NCBI RefSeq assembly: GCF_014204895.1
Contig: NZ_JACHMF010000001.1
Coordinates: 5,208,001 to 5,272,000 of the forward strand
Direction: 5' to 3'
DNA length: 64,000 nt
Source: Paractinoplanes abujensis
GTDB taxonomy: Bacteria > Actinomycetota > Actinomycetes > Mycobacteriales > Micromonosporaceae
The number at the start of each line of letters is the position of its first letter. The first letter of the stretch is position 1. Position numbers and translations under genes: made by a program. The notes beneath the pieces were generated by a model. It saw only the letters and a list, made by a program, of their open reading frames with translations. It searched no databases and was not told the origin of the DNA. Below, one piece after another: positions 8,885 to 18,271 of this stretch.

Positions 8885-11443
8885 TCAGAGCAGACCGCGG
8901 GTGCGGGCTTCGGCGGCGGCCTTGCCGCGGGACGAGACGCCCAGCTTGGCGAGCACGGCCGAGACGTGATGGTCGACCGTCTTGGCCGACAGGGTCAGGC
9001 GGGCCGCGATGTCGGCGTTGCTCAAGCCCTCGGCCAGCAGCTTCAGCACCTCGCGCTGACGGCTGGTCAAGCCGGTCGGGTCGGCGGCCGTGGTGGCGCG
9101 CGGGCCACGGGGCACCGGCAGTCCACGTTGCCGCAGGGACGAGCGCAACTGCCGGGCCGGCGCGGCGGCGCCCAGGCGGTCGAAGACGCGCAGAGCAGTG
9201 GCGGCGTCGCCGTGGGAGCGGGCGCAGGCGGCCAGGTAGGTGTGGCCCAGCCGATCGAACCGGGCCGCCGCGGCGCGCCAGTCGCCGTCGATCAGCAGGC
9301 GGAACGGCTCGGCCGCGGCGGGCGGGGCGGGAGCCGGGCCGCCGCTGCGCCACAGCCAGTAGGCCAGCTCGCCGATGAACCACGGCTGCCCGGCCCGCAG
9401 GGCGACGGCCAGACCGCGGCGGGCCTCGGCGGCCGCCGCGACGTCGTCGCCGGCCAGCCAGTACGCCTCGGCCAGGGCCGCCGCGGACGGGCAGAAGAAC
9501 TGGGACTCCCCCGTCGGGTAGCCGCGCTCGGTGGCCCGCAGCGCGTCGTCCAGGGCGCCCGGCTCGTCGCGCCGCACCCGCAGCAGGGCCCGCGCGACCA
9601 GGGCCGGCACCAGGCCCCCGCCGTGCATGGCCGGGCCGGTCAAGGCCTGCTCGGCGTCGTCGGCGGCCGCGGCCCAGTCGCCGCGGGCCAGCTGCACACG
9701 GGCCCGGTGCCCGAGCAGGTGACGGGCGTAGCCGTCGAGGTCACGGGCGGCCAGGAACGGGATGATCCGGTCGAAGGTCCGGTCGGCCAGGTCGAGGTCG
9801 AACCAGTCGACGGCGGTGCTGGCCAGGTTGGTCAGGGCGCGCCCGGCGTGGTCGTCGAGCCCGGCCGCGACCGCCCGCTCGTGGGCCCGGCGCAAATCGT
9901 CCACGCCGGCCGGGTCGCCCCGGTGCAGCCGGGCCGACCCGATGTTGATCAGCGCGTGTACCTCGGTGTCGAAGTCGCCCAGGCGCCGGGCCAGGTCGGT
10001 CGCGCGCACGCCCCACTCGATCGCCGCGTCGTTCTCGACGCTCAGCATGAACAGCTGGGACAGGTTGCTGTAGGCGGCGGCCAGCTCGGGCCCGGGCGGC
10101 TGCCGTTCGAGCACCTCGACCGCCTGGAAGCCGAGCTCGCGGGCCTGCTCGGGGCGGCCGTTCCACCAGCTCAGCCGGGACACCCAGCGCAGCGCGACCC
10201 CGGTCGGCACGGGTTCGCCGAGTTCGGTGCGCAGGGCCAGGGCGGACCGGCTGGCCTCGAAGGCCTCGGTGAGCCCGCCGTGGTAGGCCGCTACCGAATA
10301 CTCCTCGAGCAGCGCCGCGCGATCCCGTACGGGCTGGTCCGCGGCGAGCGGCAAGGCCCGCGCGTAGTGGGCGGCGGCCTGCTTGTAGGCGCCCAGCGAC
10401 GCGGCCCGGCGGGCGGCGACCGGGGCCCAGCGCATCACGGCCCCCGGGTCGCCCGCGTGGTGGGCGTGATGCACGAGCGCGGCCGGGTCGACACCCGGGC
10501 GGGCCTCGTAGGCGCGCAGGATCTCGGCGTGCAGGGCCCGGCGACGTACGGGGGAAAGGCTCTCCTCGACCGCACGGCGCAGCAGCTCGTGGCGGAACGC
10601 GACGTCGTCGCCGCGGGTGGTGAGCACCCCCCGGGCCAGGCACTCGTCGACTTCGGCGGGCCGGTCGCCCAGCAGCTCCGGGCCCGCGCTCGACGGCACC
10701 ACGGAGACCAGGCAGGCGACCTCGCGGGCGGTCGCGGTGAGCGTGGCCAGGCGGCTCAGCACCAGATCCCGTACGGTCGGGGGAACGCCCGCGGCCGGCG
10801 CGGCCAGCACCTCGCTCACCAGCAGCGGGTTGCCACCGGTCATCGCGTGCACGCCCGGCGCGTCCCGGCCGGCGCGACGGGCCAGCTCGGCCACCGCGTC
10901 CGCGCTGAGCGGGGGCAGACCGATCCGCCGTACCAGCCCCCGCGGCAGTCCGGCCAGGACGGTGCGCAGCCGGTGGTCCGGGCCGATCTCGTCCTCACGA
11001 TAGGTGATCAGCAGCAGGGCCCGGCACAGCGCCAGCCGCCGCCCCAGGAACGCCACCATGTCGAGCGTCGCCTCGTCGGCCCAGTGCAGATCCTCCAGCA
11101 CGACCACCGGCCGCGCGGCCTGCGGCGGCCGGTCGAGGGCGGCCAGCAACAGGTCGAACACCTCGCCGCGGGGCCCGCCGGCGATGCTGTCGCGCAGCCG
11201 CCCGCCGAGCCGCCGCGCGATGTCGTGCAACGGCCCGAGCGCACGCGGCGTCAGCAGCGGATCGCAGGCGCCCCACAACATCTGCGCGCGCGGACCCGCG
11301 GCGTCGGCGAAGGCGGCGGCCAGAGTGGACTTGCCGGCCCCGGCCTCGCCACTGACCACGGCGACGCGCCCACCGGCGGCGCACTCGGCGAGCAGCCCGT
11401 CGAGGACACGCAGCTCGGCGGAGCGCTCCAGAAGCGGAGTCAC
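8885..11443 (-). CDS. LAL-type LuxR-family regulator with N-terminal AAA ATPase
   Basis: 852 aa, the usual size of large ATP-binding LuxR (MalT-like) regulators. Walker A SGEAGAGKST near residue 35 and Walker B RPVVVLEDLHWADEATLD near 110. A long alpha-helical, Ala/Arg-rich middle of TPR type follows. The C-terminal LuxR HTH (GLTSRQREVLKLLAEGLSNA through LSAKTVDHHVSAVLAKLGVS) covers about residues 785-845. GTG start at 11443. Such proteins activate catabolic or secondary-metabolite genes on binding ligand and ATP. The target is not evident. Confidence 0.92.
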   Translation of the reverse strand: MTPLLERSAELRVLDGLLAECAAGGRVAVVSGEAGAGKSTLAAAFADAAGPRAQMLWGACDPLLTPRALGPLHDIARRLGGRLRDSIAGGPRGEVFDLLLAALDRPPQAARPVVVLEDLHWADEATLDMVAFLGRRLALCRALLLITYREDEIGPDHRLRTVLAGLPRGLVRRIGLPPLSADAVAELARRAGRDAPGVHAMTGGNPLLVSEVLAAPAAGVPPTVRDLVLSRLATLTATAREVACLVSVVPSSAGPELLGDRPAEVDECLARGVLTTRGDDVAFRHELLRRAVEESLSPVRRRALHAEILRAYEARPGVDPAALVHHAHHAGDPGAVMRWAPVAARRAASLGAYKQAAAHYARALPLAADQPVRDRAALLEEYSVAAYHGGLTEAFEASRSALALRTELGEPVPTGVALRWVSRLSWWNGRPEQARELGFQAVEVLERQPPGPELAAAYSNLSQLFMLSVENDAAIEWGVRATDLARRLGDFDTEVHALINIGSARLHRGDPAGVDDLRRAHERAVAAGLDDHAGRALTNLASTAVDWFDLDLADRTFDRIIPFLAARDLDGYARHLLGHRARVQLARGDWAAAADDAEQALTGPAMHGGGLVPALVARALLRVRRDEPGALDDALRATERGYPTGESQFFCPSAAALAEAYWLAGDDVAAAAEARRGLAVALRAGQPWFIGELAYWLWRSGGPAPAPPAAAEPFRLLIDGDWRAAAARFDRLGHTYLAACARSHGDAATALRVFDRLGAAAPARQLRSSLRQRGLPVPRGPRATTAADPTGLTSRQREVLKLLAEGLSNADIAARLTLSAKTVDHHVSAVLAKLGVSSRGKAAAEARTRGLL

Positions 11444-11476
11444 CCGCCCAGGCTAGGCAGCCCGGACGGGTCCCGC

Positions 11477-12241
11477 CTAGCGCCTATCGGACAGGCTCGC
11501 CCCGGTCGATCCGGTAGGTGGATCAGCGCCCCGGTTCCTGATGTCGGGCAGTGTTCCGGTTTCGGTGACCTCGTCGGCGATGTCGCGCAGTTTGCGGTTG
11601 AGCCGCTGGCTGCTGCTGCGGAGCAGGTCGAACGCGTCATCGGAGCTGATCTTGTGAATGTTCATGAGGATGCCGATGGCCATACCGATCTGGCGGCTGG
11701 CGGTCAGGGCGTTCTCGAGGCCGGCGGCTCTGCCCGCGCTGGTGGCGTGGAGCAGCAACACACGGGCGTGAGCGGCGAACAGGGCGGCCACGGTGACCGC
11801 ATCGGCGTCGAAGGCTCCCGGCCGGCTCGTGTAAAGGTTGAGCGCGGTGCGGTCGGGCTGGTCGGCGAGGTGGAACGACAAGACTCCGCGGACCGGGGTG
11901 TCGGACAAGACGGCACGGGCGAAGTCCGGCCATCGATCGTCAGTCGAGACGTCCGAAATCTGGATCATGTCGGATACGGCGGCGGCGGTCAGGCAAGGGC
12001 CTTCCCCGAGCTGATACTGCAATTGGTCGACGTCCGCGGCGATGGGCCCGGAGGTGGCCATGCTTCGTGGTTTCCGGGTGAGCGGCCAGACAGTGATCGC
12101 GGCCCAGTCGCAGCCGGGAACGGCCGTGACGGCCAGGCCGACAAGTCGCTGCAGCAGGTGGCCCGGGTCGTCGGTGCTCAGGTGCTGGTTGAGCGTGACG
12201 AAGGTGGCGGCGAGGTCGCCGGGCGGCTGTTCTGGGGGCAT
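11477..12241 (-). CDS. GAF and ANTAR domain regulator (putative RNA-binding antiterminator)
   Basis: 254 aa. A GAF domain fills about residues 20-165 (CDWAAITVW, QYQLGEGPCLTAA). An ANTAR domain follows, with RQIGMAIGILMNIHKISSDD and FDLLRSSSQRLNRKLRDIAD at about 180-225. ANTAR domains bind paired hairpins in nascent RNA and prevent termination (known from AmiR, EutV and Rv1626). It sits just downstream of the PAS/SpoIIE/STAS gene, a common pairing in actinobacterial stress signalling. A C-terminal tail of about 25 residues is disordered. Confidence 0.9.
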   Translation of the reverse strand: MPPEQPPGDLAATFVTLNQHLSTDDPGHLLQRLVGLAVTAVPGCDWAAITVWPLTRKPRSMATSGPIAADVDQLQYQLGEGPCLTAAAVSDMIQISDVSTDDRWPDFARAVLSDTPVRGVLSFHLADQPDRTALNLYTSRPGAFDADAVTVAALFAAHARVLLLHATSAGRAAGLENALTASRQIGMAIGILMNIHKISSDDAFDLLRSSSQRLNRKLRDIADEVTETGTLPDIRNRGADPPTGSTGASLSDRR

Positions 12242-12325
12242 GCGGTCCTCGACAGTGGTGTGGGCTGCTGGGCCTACCGGCGGAAACGTGACAGACAGTC
12301 TGATCCGGAGCTCACGGGACGGATG

Positions 12326-14317
12326 CTAACCGGCCGGCTTGTCCGGGGGAACGTGACTGACGTAGTTCAGGCCGACCAGGTCGAGGACCGCGGCGGGCAC
12401 GCCGCCCGCCGCGGCGACGATGGTCAGCGGGTGTCCGTGGGTCGTGTACCGGCCCCGCGCGTCGAACAAGGCGCTGACACCGGCACTGGCCAGGACGTCC
12501 ACCTCGGTGAGATCGACGACGACGGGATGAACTCCGCCACGGCCGGCCGTGCTGAGCCGGTCGGCGAACACGGTGACGGTCGTGATGTCGAGGGGACCGG
12601 TGACGCGCAGCGTCCGCGGCGGTCCGTCCTCGAGGGTGGTGGAGAAGTCCACGCCGGTTCTCCTGTCGGCGGTCGCTGACGGCTCGGCCGAAAGGACGGC
12701 CGGGTGGTGGAGCCGATGCCGGACGGTGACCGTGGTGCCCCCGGCCCGGCCGGTCTCGTCCGCGTGCCGGATGGCAACGTCGTCCAGGACGGCACCCACC
12801 ATCCACAGGCCACGTCCGCTCAGGTCGGGTGGGGTTGCCGGCGGCTCGGTCCAGGTTCCGTCGTCGGCCACGGTGAGACTCAGGACACCGTCGACACCCA
12901 GGTCAGCTCCGAGCCGCACCGGTCCGGTTCGTCCGGCCGGATAGGCGTGTTCAACGGCGTTGGCGACCAGTTCGGTAACGGCCAGCGAGATCAGATGCCC
13001 GTCGTGCGGAGTCGGATCCACCTGCCGCAGCCATTCACGAAGGGCGCCTTTGGTCTTGGTCACGGCGCCCGGCGTGGCGGACAAGTCGAGACGCCACGGT
13101 GGCACCGGTTCGGCGGACAGTTGCACGGCCAGGGCCGTCACGTCGTCGACGTAGCCGACCCGGGTGATCAGCTCGATCGTCTGCTGGCAGGCCCGCTCGG
13201 CCGCCGACTCGGGCGCGCCGCCGCGCAGCGCCCGGTTCGCGACCGCGTCGCCGGCCACAGTGGCCAAGGTCCGCATGCCCGCGTTCAGCGGGCTACCGGG
13301 CTGTTCGACCAGCCCGTCGCTGTAGAGCATCAGGACGTCACCGGGTCGAAGCACGTCCTCGGACACCGATAAGGCCGAGCCCGTGCCCAGCGGCCCGCCA
13401 CCGGATGACTTCAGGTATCGCGACGATCCGTCCGGCGCGACGACCAGCGGCGGCGGGTGACCGCACGTGCTGTATCGCAGGCCACCCGTTCGCGGGTTCA
13501 GCACCGCCGCGCACATGGTGGCCGCCCGCAGTCCCGGCGACCGCGCCGCCAGCCGGTCGATGCGGTGCAGGGCATGGTCCAGGTCGCCCGTCTCACCCAG
13601 CAGCTCGTCGAAGACTGCACGGGCCTGACCCATCACCGCTGACGCGGCCACACCGTGACCGACGACGTCGCCGACCACCAGGGCGAGGTTTCCGCCGGGC
13701 AGGGCGACGGCGTCGAACCAGTCACCGCCGGCGGCCTGGTCGTCGCCCGCCACCAGATACCGTGCGGCCACCCGAGCCTGCGGCAGCACCGGCAACCCGG
13801 TGGGCAGCAGCGCCTTCTGCAACTCGACGACCACGTCCCGGGCCGCCTGGTAGCGCCGCTCGGCCTCGGCCACGGCACGTTCCGCCGCACGCGACTGCAA
13901 CGTATGTTCGGTGACGTCGATGACCTGGAGGAGGATGCCGCGGATCGTGCCGTCCGGCCGGCGCCGCGGGTGCAACTCGAAGTCGTAGTAGCGGTCCTGC
14001 AGTTCGCCACCGATCTCGAACTGAGCCCGCCACCCGGTCGCGAAGAAGGGCTCACCCGAGGCGTAGACGCCGTCGACCAGCTCGAACAGATATTGGCCCT
14101 GGGCTTCCGGGAGGCCTTCGCGCATCGTGACGCCGATGAACTCCTCACGATCGAACGCCGCCCGGTACGACGCGTTGACCGCGATCCACCGGAAATCCGG
14201 GCCCTCCATCGCGGCCAGACCGACCGGCATTTCCTCGAACGCGGCCACGACGTCCGCGGGTTCGCCGACCAGCCACGCCGGAACTGCGCTGTCATCGGGA
14301 CCCACCTGATACGACAT
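12326..14317 (-). CDS. Multidomain stress regulator: PAS, SpoIIE phosphatase, anti-sigma-type ATPase, STAS
   Basis: 663 aa carrying a whole partner-switching cassette in one chain. A PAS sensor occupies about 25-145. A PP2C/SpoIIE phosphatase follows (GGDWFDAVALPGG, VVGDVVGHGVAASAVM) to about 395. A GHKL ATPase of the RsbW type with N-box ELVANAVEHA and VADDGTW covers about 410-530. A STAS domain (VVVDLTEVDVLASAGVSALF) covers about 565-650. The STAS phospho-acceptor is probably the Ser in LASAGV. It is cytoplasmic with no membrane segment, so the PAS domain probably senses a soluble or light/redox cue. It likely feeds a sigma-factor partner switch. Confidence 0.92.
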   Translation of the reverse strand: MSYQVGPDDSAVPAWLVGEPADVVAAFEEMPVGLAAMEGPDFRWIAVNASYRAAFDREEFIGVTMREGLPEAQGQYLFELVDGVYASGEPFFATGWRAQFEIGGELQDRYYDFELHPRRRPDGTIRGILLQVIDVTEHTLQSRAAERAVAEAERRYQAARDVVVELQKALLPTGLPVLPQARVAARYLVAGDDQAAGGDWFDAVALPGGNLALVVGDVVGHGVAASAVMGQARAVFDELLGETGDLDHALHRIDRLAARSPGLRAATMCAAVLNPRTGGLRYSTCGHPPPLVVAPDGSSRYLKSSGGGPLGTGSALSVSEDVLRPGDVLMLYSDGLVEQPGSPLNAGMRTLATVAGDAVANRALRGGAPESAAERACQQTIELITRVGYVDDVTALAVQLSAEPVPPWRLDLSATPGAVTKTKGALREWLRQVDPTPHDGHLISLAVTELVANAVEHAYPAGRTGPVRLGADLGVDGVLSLTVADDGTWTEPPATPPDLSGRGLWMVGAVLDDVAIRHADETGRAGGTTVTVRHRLHHPAVLSAEPSATADRRTGVDFSTTLEDGPPRTLRVTGPLDITTVTVFADRLSTAGRGGVHPVVVDLTEVDVLASAGVSALFDARGRYTTHGHPLTIVAAAGGVPAAVLDLVGLNYVSHVPPDKPAG

Positions 14318-14361
14318 GGCCCCAACCTAGCCGCCGCACCGACGGCGCACACCGTTCGACG

Positions 14362-16020
14362 TCAGGGGGCGCGGAAGCCGTACGGGTAGAGGCCGTCGAT
14401 CGTGACGGGGAGGCGGCCGGGGGCCTGGGCCCGGCCCTGCAGCACCGCGGCCAGCGCGGCGATCGTCGGGGGCTGGTAGCCGTACGCGGCCACGAACGTC
14501 GGGGCGGCTGGGAACGAGGCCAGGTCGTACGGGGTGCCGACGGCGACCACCACGATGGGCCGGCCGGTGGCCAGCAAGGCCTGGACCAGTTCGACCTGGG
14601 TCGGGTCGGCCCACGCGTTGGACGTCGTGACCACGGTGACGTCGTGTTCAGCGGCGGCGGCAACCGCCTGGGCGATCACCGTGTCGGAGGGTGAACCGGT
14701 GTAGAGGCGGGTGGCTCCGAGCGCGGTCGCCAGGTTGGTCGTCGTGCCCGCGCCCCAGCCGGTGACCAGCACGTCCTGGCCGTCCTGGAGCGGGAGGGCG
14801 GCGGAGCGGAGCGTGGTGATCGAGCGGGCGGCGATGCGGTTCATGGTGTCCACGGCGGCGGGCGTGCCCACGACCGGGGGCTCTACCACGTACGGGGAAC
14901 CGGTCTTGGTCCTGAGGATGCGGCGGACGGACTGGTCGATGCGGCGCTCGCTGAGCCGGCCGGATGCGACGGCGTCGAGCAGGATGCGGATCGCGCCGGG
15001 GACGCTGCGGGGCATCAGCAGCTGGTCGACCCCGGCCCGTACGGCCCCGACGATGACCTGCTCGTCGGTGTAGTCCCCGAGCGCCGCGGCCTCGAGCGCG
15101 TCGGTCACCACGACGCCGTCGAAGCCGAGTTTCTCGCGCAGCAGGCCGGTGATGATCGGGCGGGACAGGCTGGCCGGGACGCCCGTCGGGTCGAGCGACG
15201 GCGCCACGATGTGCGCGGCCATGATGCTCCCGGCGCCGGCCGCGATGATCGCCCGGAACGGCGGCACGTGGGTGCGCAGGATCTGCTCGCGGGTCTCGTC
15301 GGTGACCGCGACCCCGTTGTCGGTGTTGACCGTGGTGTCGCCCAGACCGGGGAAGTGTTTGGCCGTGGTGCCGACGCCGGCCGCGCGGTAGCCCCGCTCG
15401 GCCGCGACGCCGAACGTGGCGACATGGGCCGTACGGTCGCTGAACGCCCGCACCCCGTCGGCGGCGTTGCGGGGGTTGGTGTTGACGTCGACGACCGGGG
15501 CGTGGGTGACGGTGATGCCGAGCGCGCGCAGTTCGGTGCCGCTCACCTTGGCCGCGTCGTAGGCCGTACGGGGGTCGAACGTGGCGCCGATGGCCATGGC
15601 GCCGGGGGAGATCGCCAGCGGCGCCCCGATCCGGTTGACCGTGCCGCCCTCCTGATCGGTGCTGATCTGCAGCGGGATGCCGGTGTCGGCCATCGCCGCG
15701 CGCTGCAACCCGTTGGACAGGGCGGCGATCTGCGGCGGGTTGGTGAGGTTGCGGCTCCACGTGAAATAGATGACGCCGCCCAGGTGGTATTTCTCGACGG
15801 CCTGGGCGCCGGTGGTGACGCCCGCGCCGAACATGGCCTCGTTGGCCGCGGCGTCGGCGGCCGAGACGCTGGTCGCCGACTCGCCGTAGACGTACGAGAC
15901 GACCATCTGCCCGACCTTTTCGGCCAGGGTCATCCTGCTCAGTGGATCGCCGGCGACTGCTGCCGAGGGATAACCGGCCACGGTCAGCGCCACCACCAGG
16001 GTCAGAAGTCGCCGTTTCAC
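14362..16020 (-). CDS. Secreted glycoside hydrolase family 3 (beta-N-acetylhexosaminidase-like)
   Basis: 552 aa with an N-terminal signal peptide ending near AAVAG (residue 24). GH3 motifs: STDQEGGTVNR at 120-130, KHFPGLGDTTVNTDNG at 221-236, and VVTDALEAAAL with nucleophile Asp307. The loop that in NagZ holds the catalytic His-Asp dyad (usually KHFPGHGD..DSH) here reads GLGD..NTDNG and lacks the His, so N-acetylglucosaminidase chemistry is uncertain. A C-terminal alpha/beta domain follows. GTG start overlaps the upstream stop (GTGA). Last gene of an operon with a solute-binding protein. Confidence 0.88.
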   Translation of the reverse strand: MKRRLLTLVVALTVAGYPSAAVAGDPLSRMTLAEKVGQMVVSYVYGESATSVSAADAAANEAMFGAGVTTGAQAVEKYHLGGVIYFTWSRNLTNPPQIAALSNGLQRAAMADTGIPLQISTDQEGGTVNRIGAPLAISPGAMAIGATFDPRTAYDAAKVSGTELRALGITVTHAPVVDVNTNPRNAADGVRAFSDRTAHVATFGVAAERGYRAAGVGTTAKHFPGLGDTTVNTDNGVAVTDETREQILRTHVPPFRAIIAAGAGSIMAAHIVAPSLDPTGVPASLSRPIITGLLREKLGFDGVVVTDALEAAALGDYTDEQVIVGAVRAGVDQLLMPRSVPGAIRILLDAVASGRLSERRIDQSVRRILRTKTGSPYVVEPPVVGTPAAVDTMNRIAARSITTLRSAALPLQDGQDVLVTGWGAGTTTNLATALGATRLYTGSPSDTVIAQAVAAAAEHDVTVVTTSNAWADPTQVELVQALLATGRPIVVVAVGTPYDLASFPAAPTFVAAYGYQPPTIAALAAVLQGRAQAPGRLPVTIDGLYPYGFRAP

Positions 16021-16571
16021 GCTCTCATGGGAGCGCGGCTATCGAACCTTGTCAAACCGAAGACATCCTCCACCAGGTCGAGCGCCTTGATCCACGGGAA
16101 GGGCTCGGTGCTGCCGGGGACCCAGCCGTCGACCGGGCCGAAAAGCACCCGTACGCCCTCGGCGCGCAGCTCGTCGAGGGAGCGGCGGAACGGGCGGCGG
16201 GCCGCGAGGGGCTCGTTGACCGCGGGCACGACGACGGTGGGCACACCGCGGCCGATCACGTCGGCCATGGAGCTCAGCGCGTACGTGTCGGCGATGCCGT
16301 TGGCCAGCTTGTTGATCGTGTTGAAGGTCGCCGGGGCCACGATCATGGCGTCGGCCGGGGGCGAGATCCGGGTGCCGTCGGCCGCGAACTTGTACGTCGT
16401 GCGGATCGGCCGGCCGCTGACCCGGGCCACCGCGGAGGGATCCATGAAGTCGAGGGCGTTCTGCGTCGCCGTGACGTCGACCGTCCAGCCGCGCTCGCAG
16501 GCGACCTTGATCAGCTCGAGCACTCCCCCGGCGGCGCTGCCGCCGCACACGACCACTCGCAAATCACCCAT
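16017..16571 (-). CDS. Flavoprotein of the phosphopantothenoylcysteine decarboxylase type
   Basis: 184 aa. VVVCGGSAAGG at the N-terminus, MIVAPATFNTINKLANGIAD at about 97-116 and VVVPAVNEPL near 135 match the HFCD fold of Dfp/UbiX/EpiD flavoproteins (APAT...N..A.GI.D motif, which binds FMN). It is too short for the full CoaBC protein. The role in an operon with a glycosidase and a binding protein is unclear; a decarboxylase or prenyl-FMN function is possible. Confidence 0.8.
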   Translation of the reverse strand: MGDLRVVVCGGSAAGGVLELIKVACERGWTVDVTATQNALDFMDPSAVARVSGRPIRTTYKFAADGTRISPPADAMIVAPATFNTINKLANGIADTYALSSMADVIGRGVPTVVVPAVNEPLAARRPFRRSLDELRAEGVRVLFGPVDGWVPGSTEPFPWIKALDLVEDVFGLTRFDSRAPMRA

Positions 16572-16574
16572 GGT

Positions 16575-16916
16575 TCACGATTCTCCTGGATCATCGGGGC
16601 CCGGCGCGGCCGGTTTCTCTTGTTCGGCCTGCTTGGTGGCAGTGTTGTAGGAGCGGTAAGTGAGCCACAAGGCCACCACCGCGGCGACGGCCGCCGCCAC
16701 ACTGGACAGCTGGTCGGCCCGCGACGGCCCGAGCGCGGCCACGAAGACCACCACGGTCAGCACGACCAGCACGCCGAAGCCGACCGTACGGACCCGCTGG
16801 GAGGGCGGGCGGCCGCCGCGGTGGCGCAGTACCAGATTGACGACCACCTCGACCAGCACCACGGCCGCGGTCACCAGGATCGGGATCTGCCAGGCGTCGA
16901 GCTCCACCCCGCTCAT
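16575..16916 (-). CDS. Small membrane protein, unknown function
   Basis: 113 aa with three hydrophobic stretches at about residues 9-30, 46-66 and 69-88, and a charged Pro/Glu-rich tail of about 20 residues. I do not recognise the family. Its ATG overlaps the stop of the solute-binding protein gene, and it ends three bases before the flavoprotein start, so it belongs to the same operon. Confidence 0.7.
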   Translation of the reverse strand: MSGVELDAWQIPILVTAAVVLVEVVVNLVLRHRGGRPPSQRVRTVGFGVLVVLTVVVFVAALGPSRADQLSSVAAAVAAVVALWLTYRSYNTATKQAEQEKPAAPGPDDPGES

Positions 16917-18100
16917 CCCAGTTCCTTCTGGATGTCCGAGATGAACCGCTGCGTCAGCGGCTCGCCCTCCTGCAGCAGGTTGCGCGTGTGCTCGGCGAAG
17001 ACCCGCGCGAAGGCGGCGTAGTTGTGGTGCATCGGCCGCGGGCGGGACGACTCCACCGCGACCCGGATGTCCTCCAGGTGCGGCAGCGACTCGGCCAGCC
17101 GCTGATTGATGTACGCGTCGAGGTTGGTCGGGGCGAAGCCGTACTTGGTCAGCAGCAGTTGCGACGACTTGCCGGTCAGGAAATGGATCGCCTGCTCGGC
17201 CACCTCCCGATGAGGGCTGTCGGCCGAGACGGCCAGGCTCTGCCCGCCGATGATGCCGGTGGGCAACCCGCCCAGGCGGATCTCGGCGGTGGACACCTTG
17301 GTGCGCTCGGCCCGCTCGACGGCCGGGTAGCTGACCGGCCAGTTGCGCATGTAACGCAGCCCGGACTGCTGGAAGACCCGGGTGGTGGAGCCCTCGCCGG
17401 CCTGGTCGAGCACCCGGCCCGCCTTGATCGCGGCGGTCACCGGGCCGAGCGCCTCACGCCACTGCCCGAGGCTGTACGACAGCACGCCGTCCTCGGTCAG
17501 GATCGCGTCGTCCTGAGCCAGCGCGTGCTCGAGGACGTTGACGACGAACGCCTCCTCGGTCTGCGGGCCGACCGTGTTGAGCTGCCCCGCGAACTGGCCG
17601 GGGGCCGAGGTCAGCAGGTCCGCCAGCTCGGGTTCGGGGTCGGCGACCGCCTTGTCGGCGACCCGGCGGTAGAGCATGCCGACGTCGGTGTTGAACGGGA
17701 CGGCCCAGAAGTCGTCGCGGCCCGTGCGCTGGGAGAGCCGGCTCACCGCGGGCAGCAGCGGATTCCCGTCGGGCGGGGTGATCGGCACGATCAGCTGGTC
17801 GTCGGCGAAGCGGGGAATGTGGATGACGTCGAGGTTGAAGATGTCGGCCTTGGTGCGCAGGAACAGCTCGTACTGGTCGCGGGTGGAGCTGTTGACCGTC
17901 TCGGTGTGGATCTGCGCATCGGGGTTGAGCTGATTCCACATCGTCACCAGCAGCTGCCGGCCGCCGGTGGGGTCGACCCCGGTCGCCAGCACCAGATCGA
18001 CGGGCTCGCGGCGGGTCAGCACGTAACCCGCACCGGCCGAGAGGGTGCCGGAGGTGAGCACACCGGCCAGGAACGACCGTCGCGAGTAGAGCTCCGTCAT
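16913..18100 (-). CDS. Tat-exported extracellular solute-binding protein (family 1 type)
   Basis: 395 aa. The N-terminus has the twin-arginine motif SRRSFLAG followed by a hydrophobic stretch, so export by Tat is likely; no lipobox Cys was seen. The body reads like sugar-type binding proteins (VDLVLATGVDPTGGRQLL, FNLDVIHIPRFADDQLI, FWAVPFNTDVGMLYR, GGQSLAVSADSPHREVAEQA). It heads the operon that ends in the GH3 enzyme, but no permease or ATPase gene accompanies it. It may work with a distant transporter or as a sensor subunit. Confidence 0.82.
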   Translation of the reverse strand: MTELYSRRSFLAGVLTSGTLSAGAGYVLTRREPVDLVLATGVDPTGGRQLLVTMWNQLNPDAQIHTETVNSSTRDQYELFLRTKADIFNLDVIHIPRFADDQLIVPITPPDGNPLLPAVSRLSQRTGRDDFWAVPFNTDVGMLYRRVADKAVADPEPELADLLTSAPGQFAGQLNTVGPQTEEAFVVNVLEHALAQDDAILTEDGVLSYSLGQWREALGPVTAAIKAGRVLDQAGEGSTTRVFQQSGLRYMRNWPVSYPAVERAERTKVSTAEIRLGGLPTGIIGGQSLAVSADSPHREVAEQAIHFLTGKSSQLLLTKYGFAPTNLDAYINQRLAESLPHLEDIRVAVESSRPRPMHHNYAAFARVFAEHTRNLLQEGEPLTQRFISDIQKELG

Positions 18101-18271
18101 CCACGCCTCCGTTCGCCTACGTACGGTACCCGCTTGATCGCCTTCCGGTGACCCCGGTCACTCCCCGGCGGACGGGACCTTGGTCCCGGCAGGTCGGGAT
18201 CGACGGCCCGGGTGCGCCGCCCCCACCAGGAGGAATCTCAGAAGTGAGAGATGACGATGAAGGAGGCAGAG

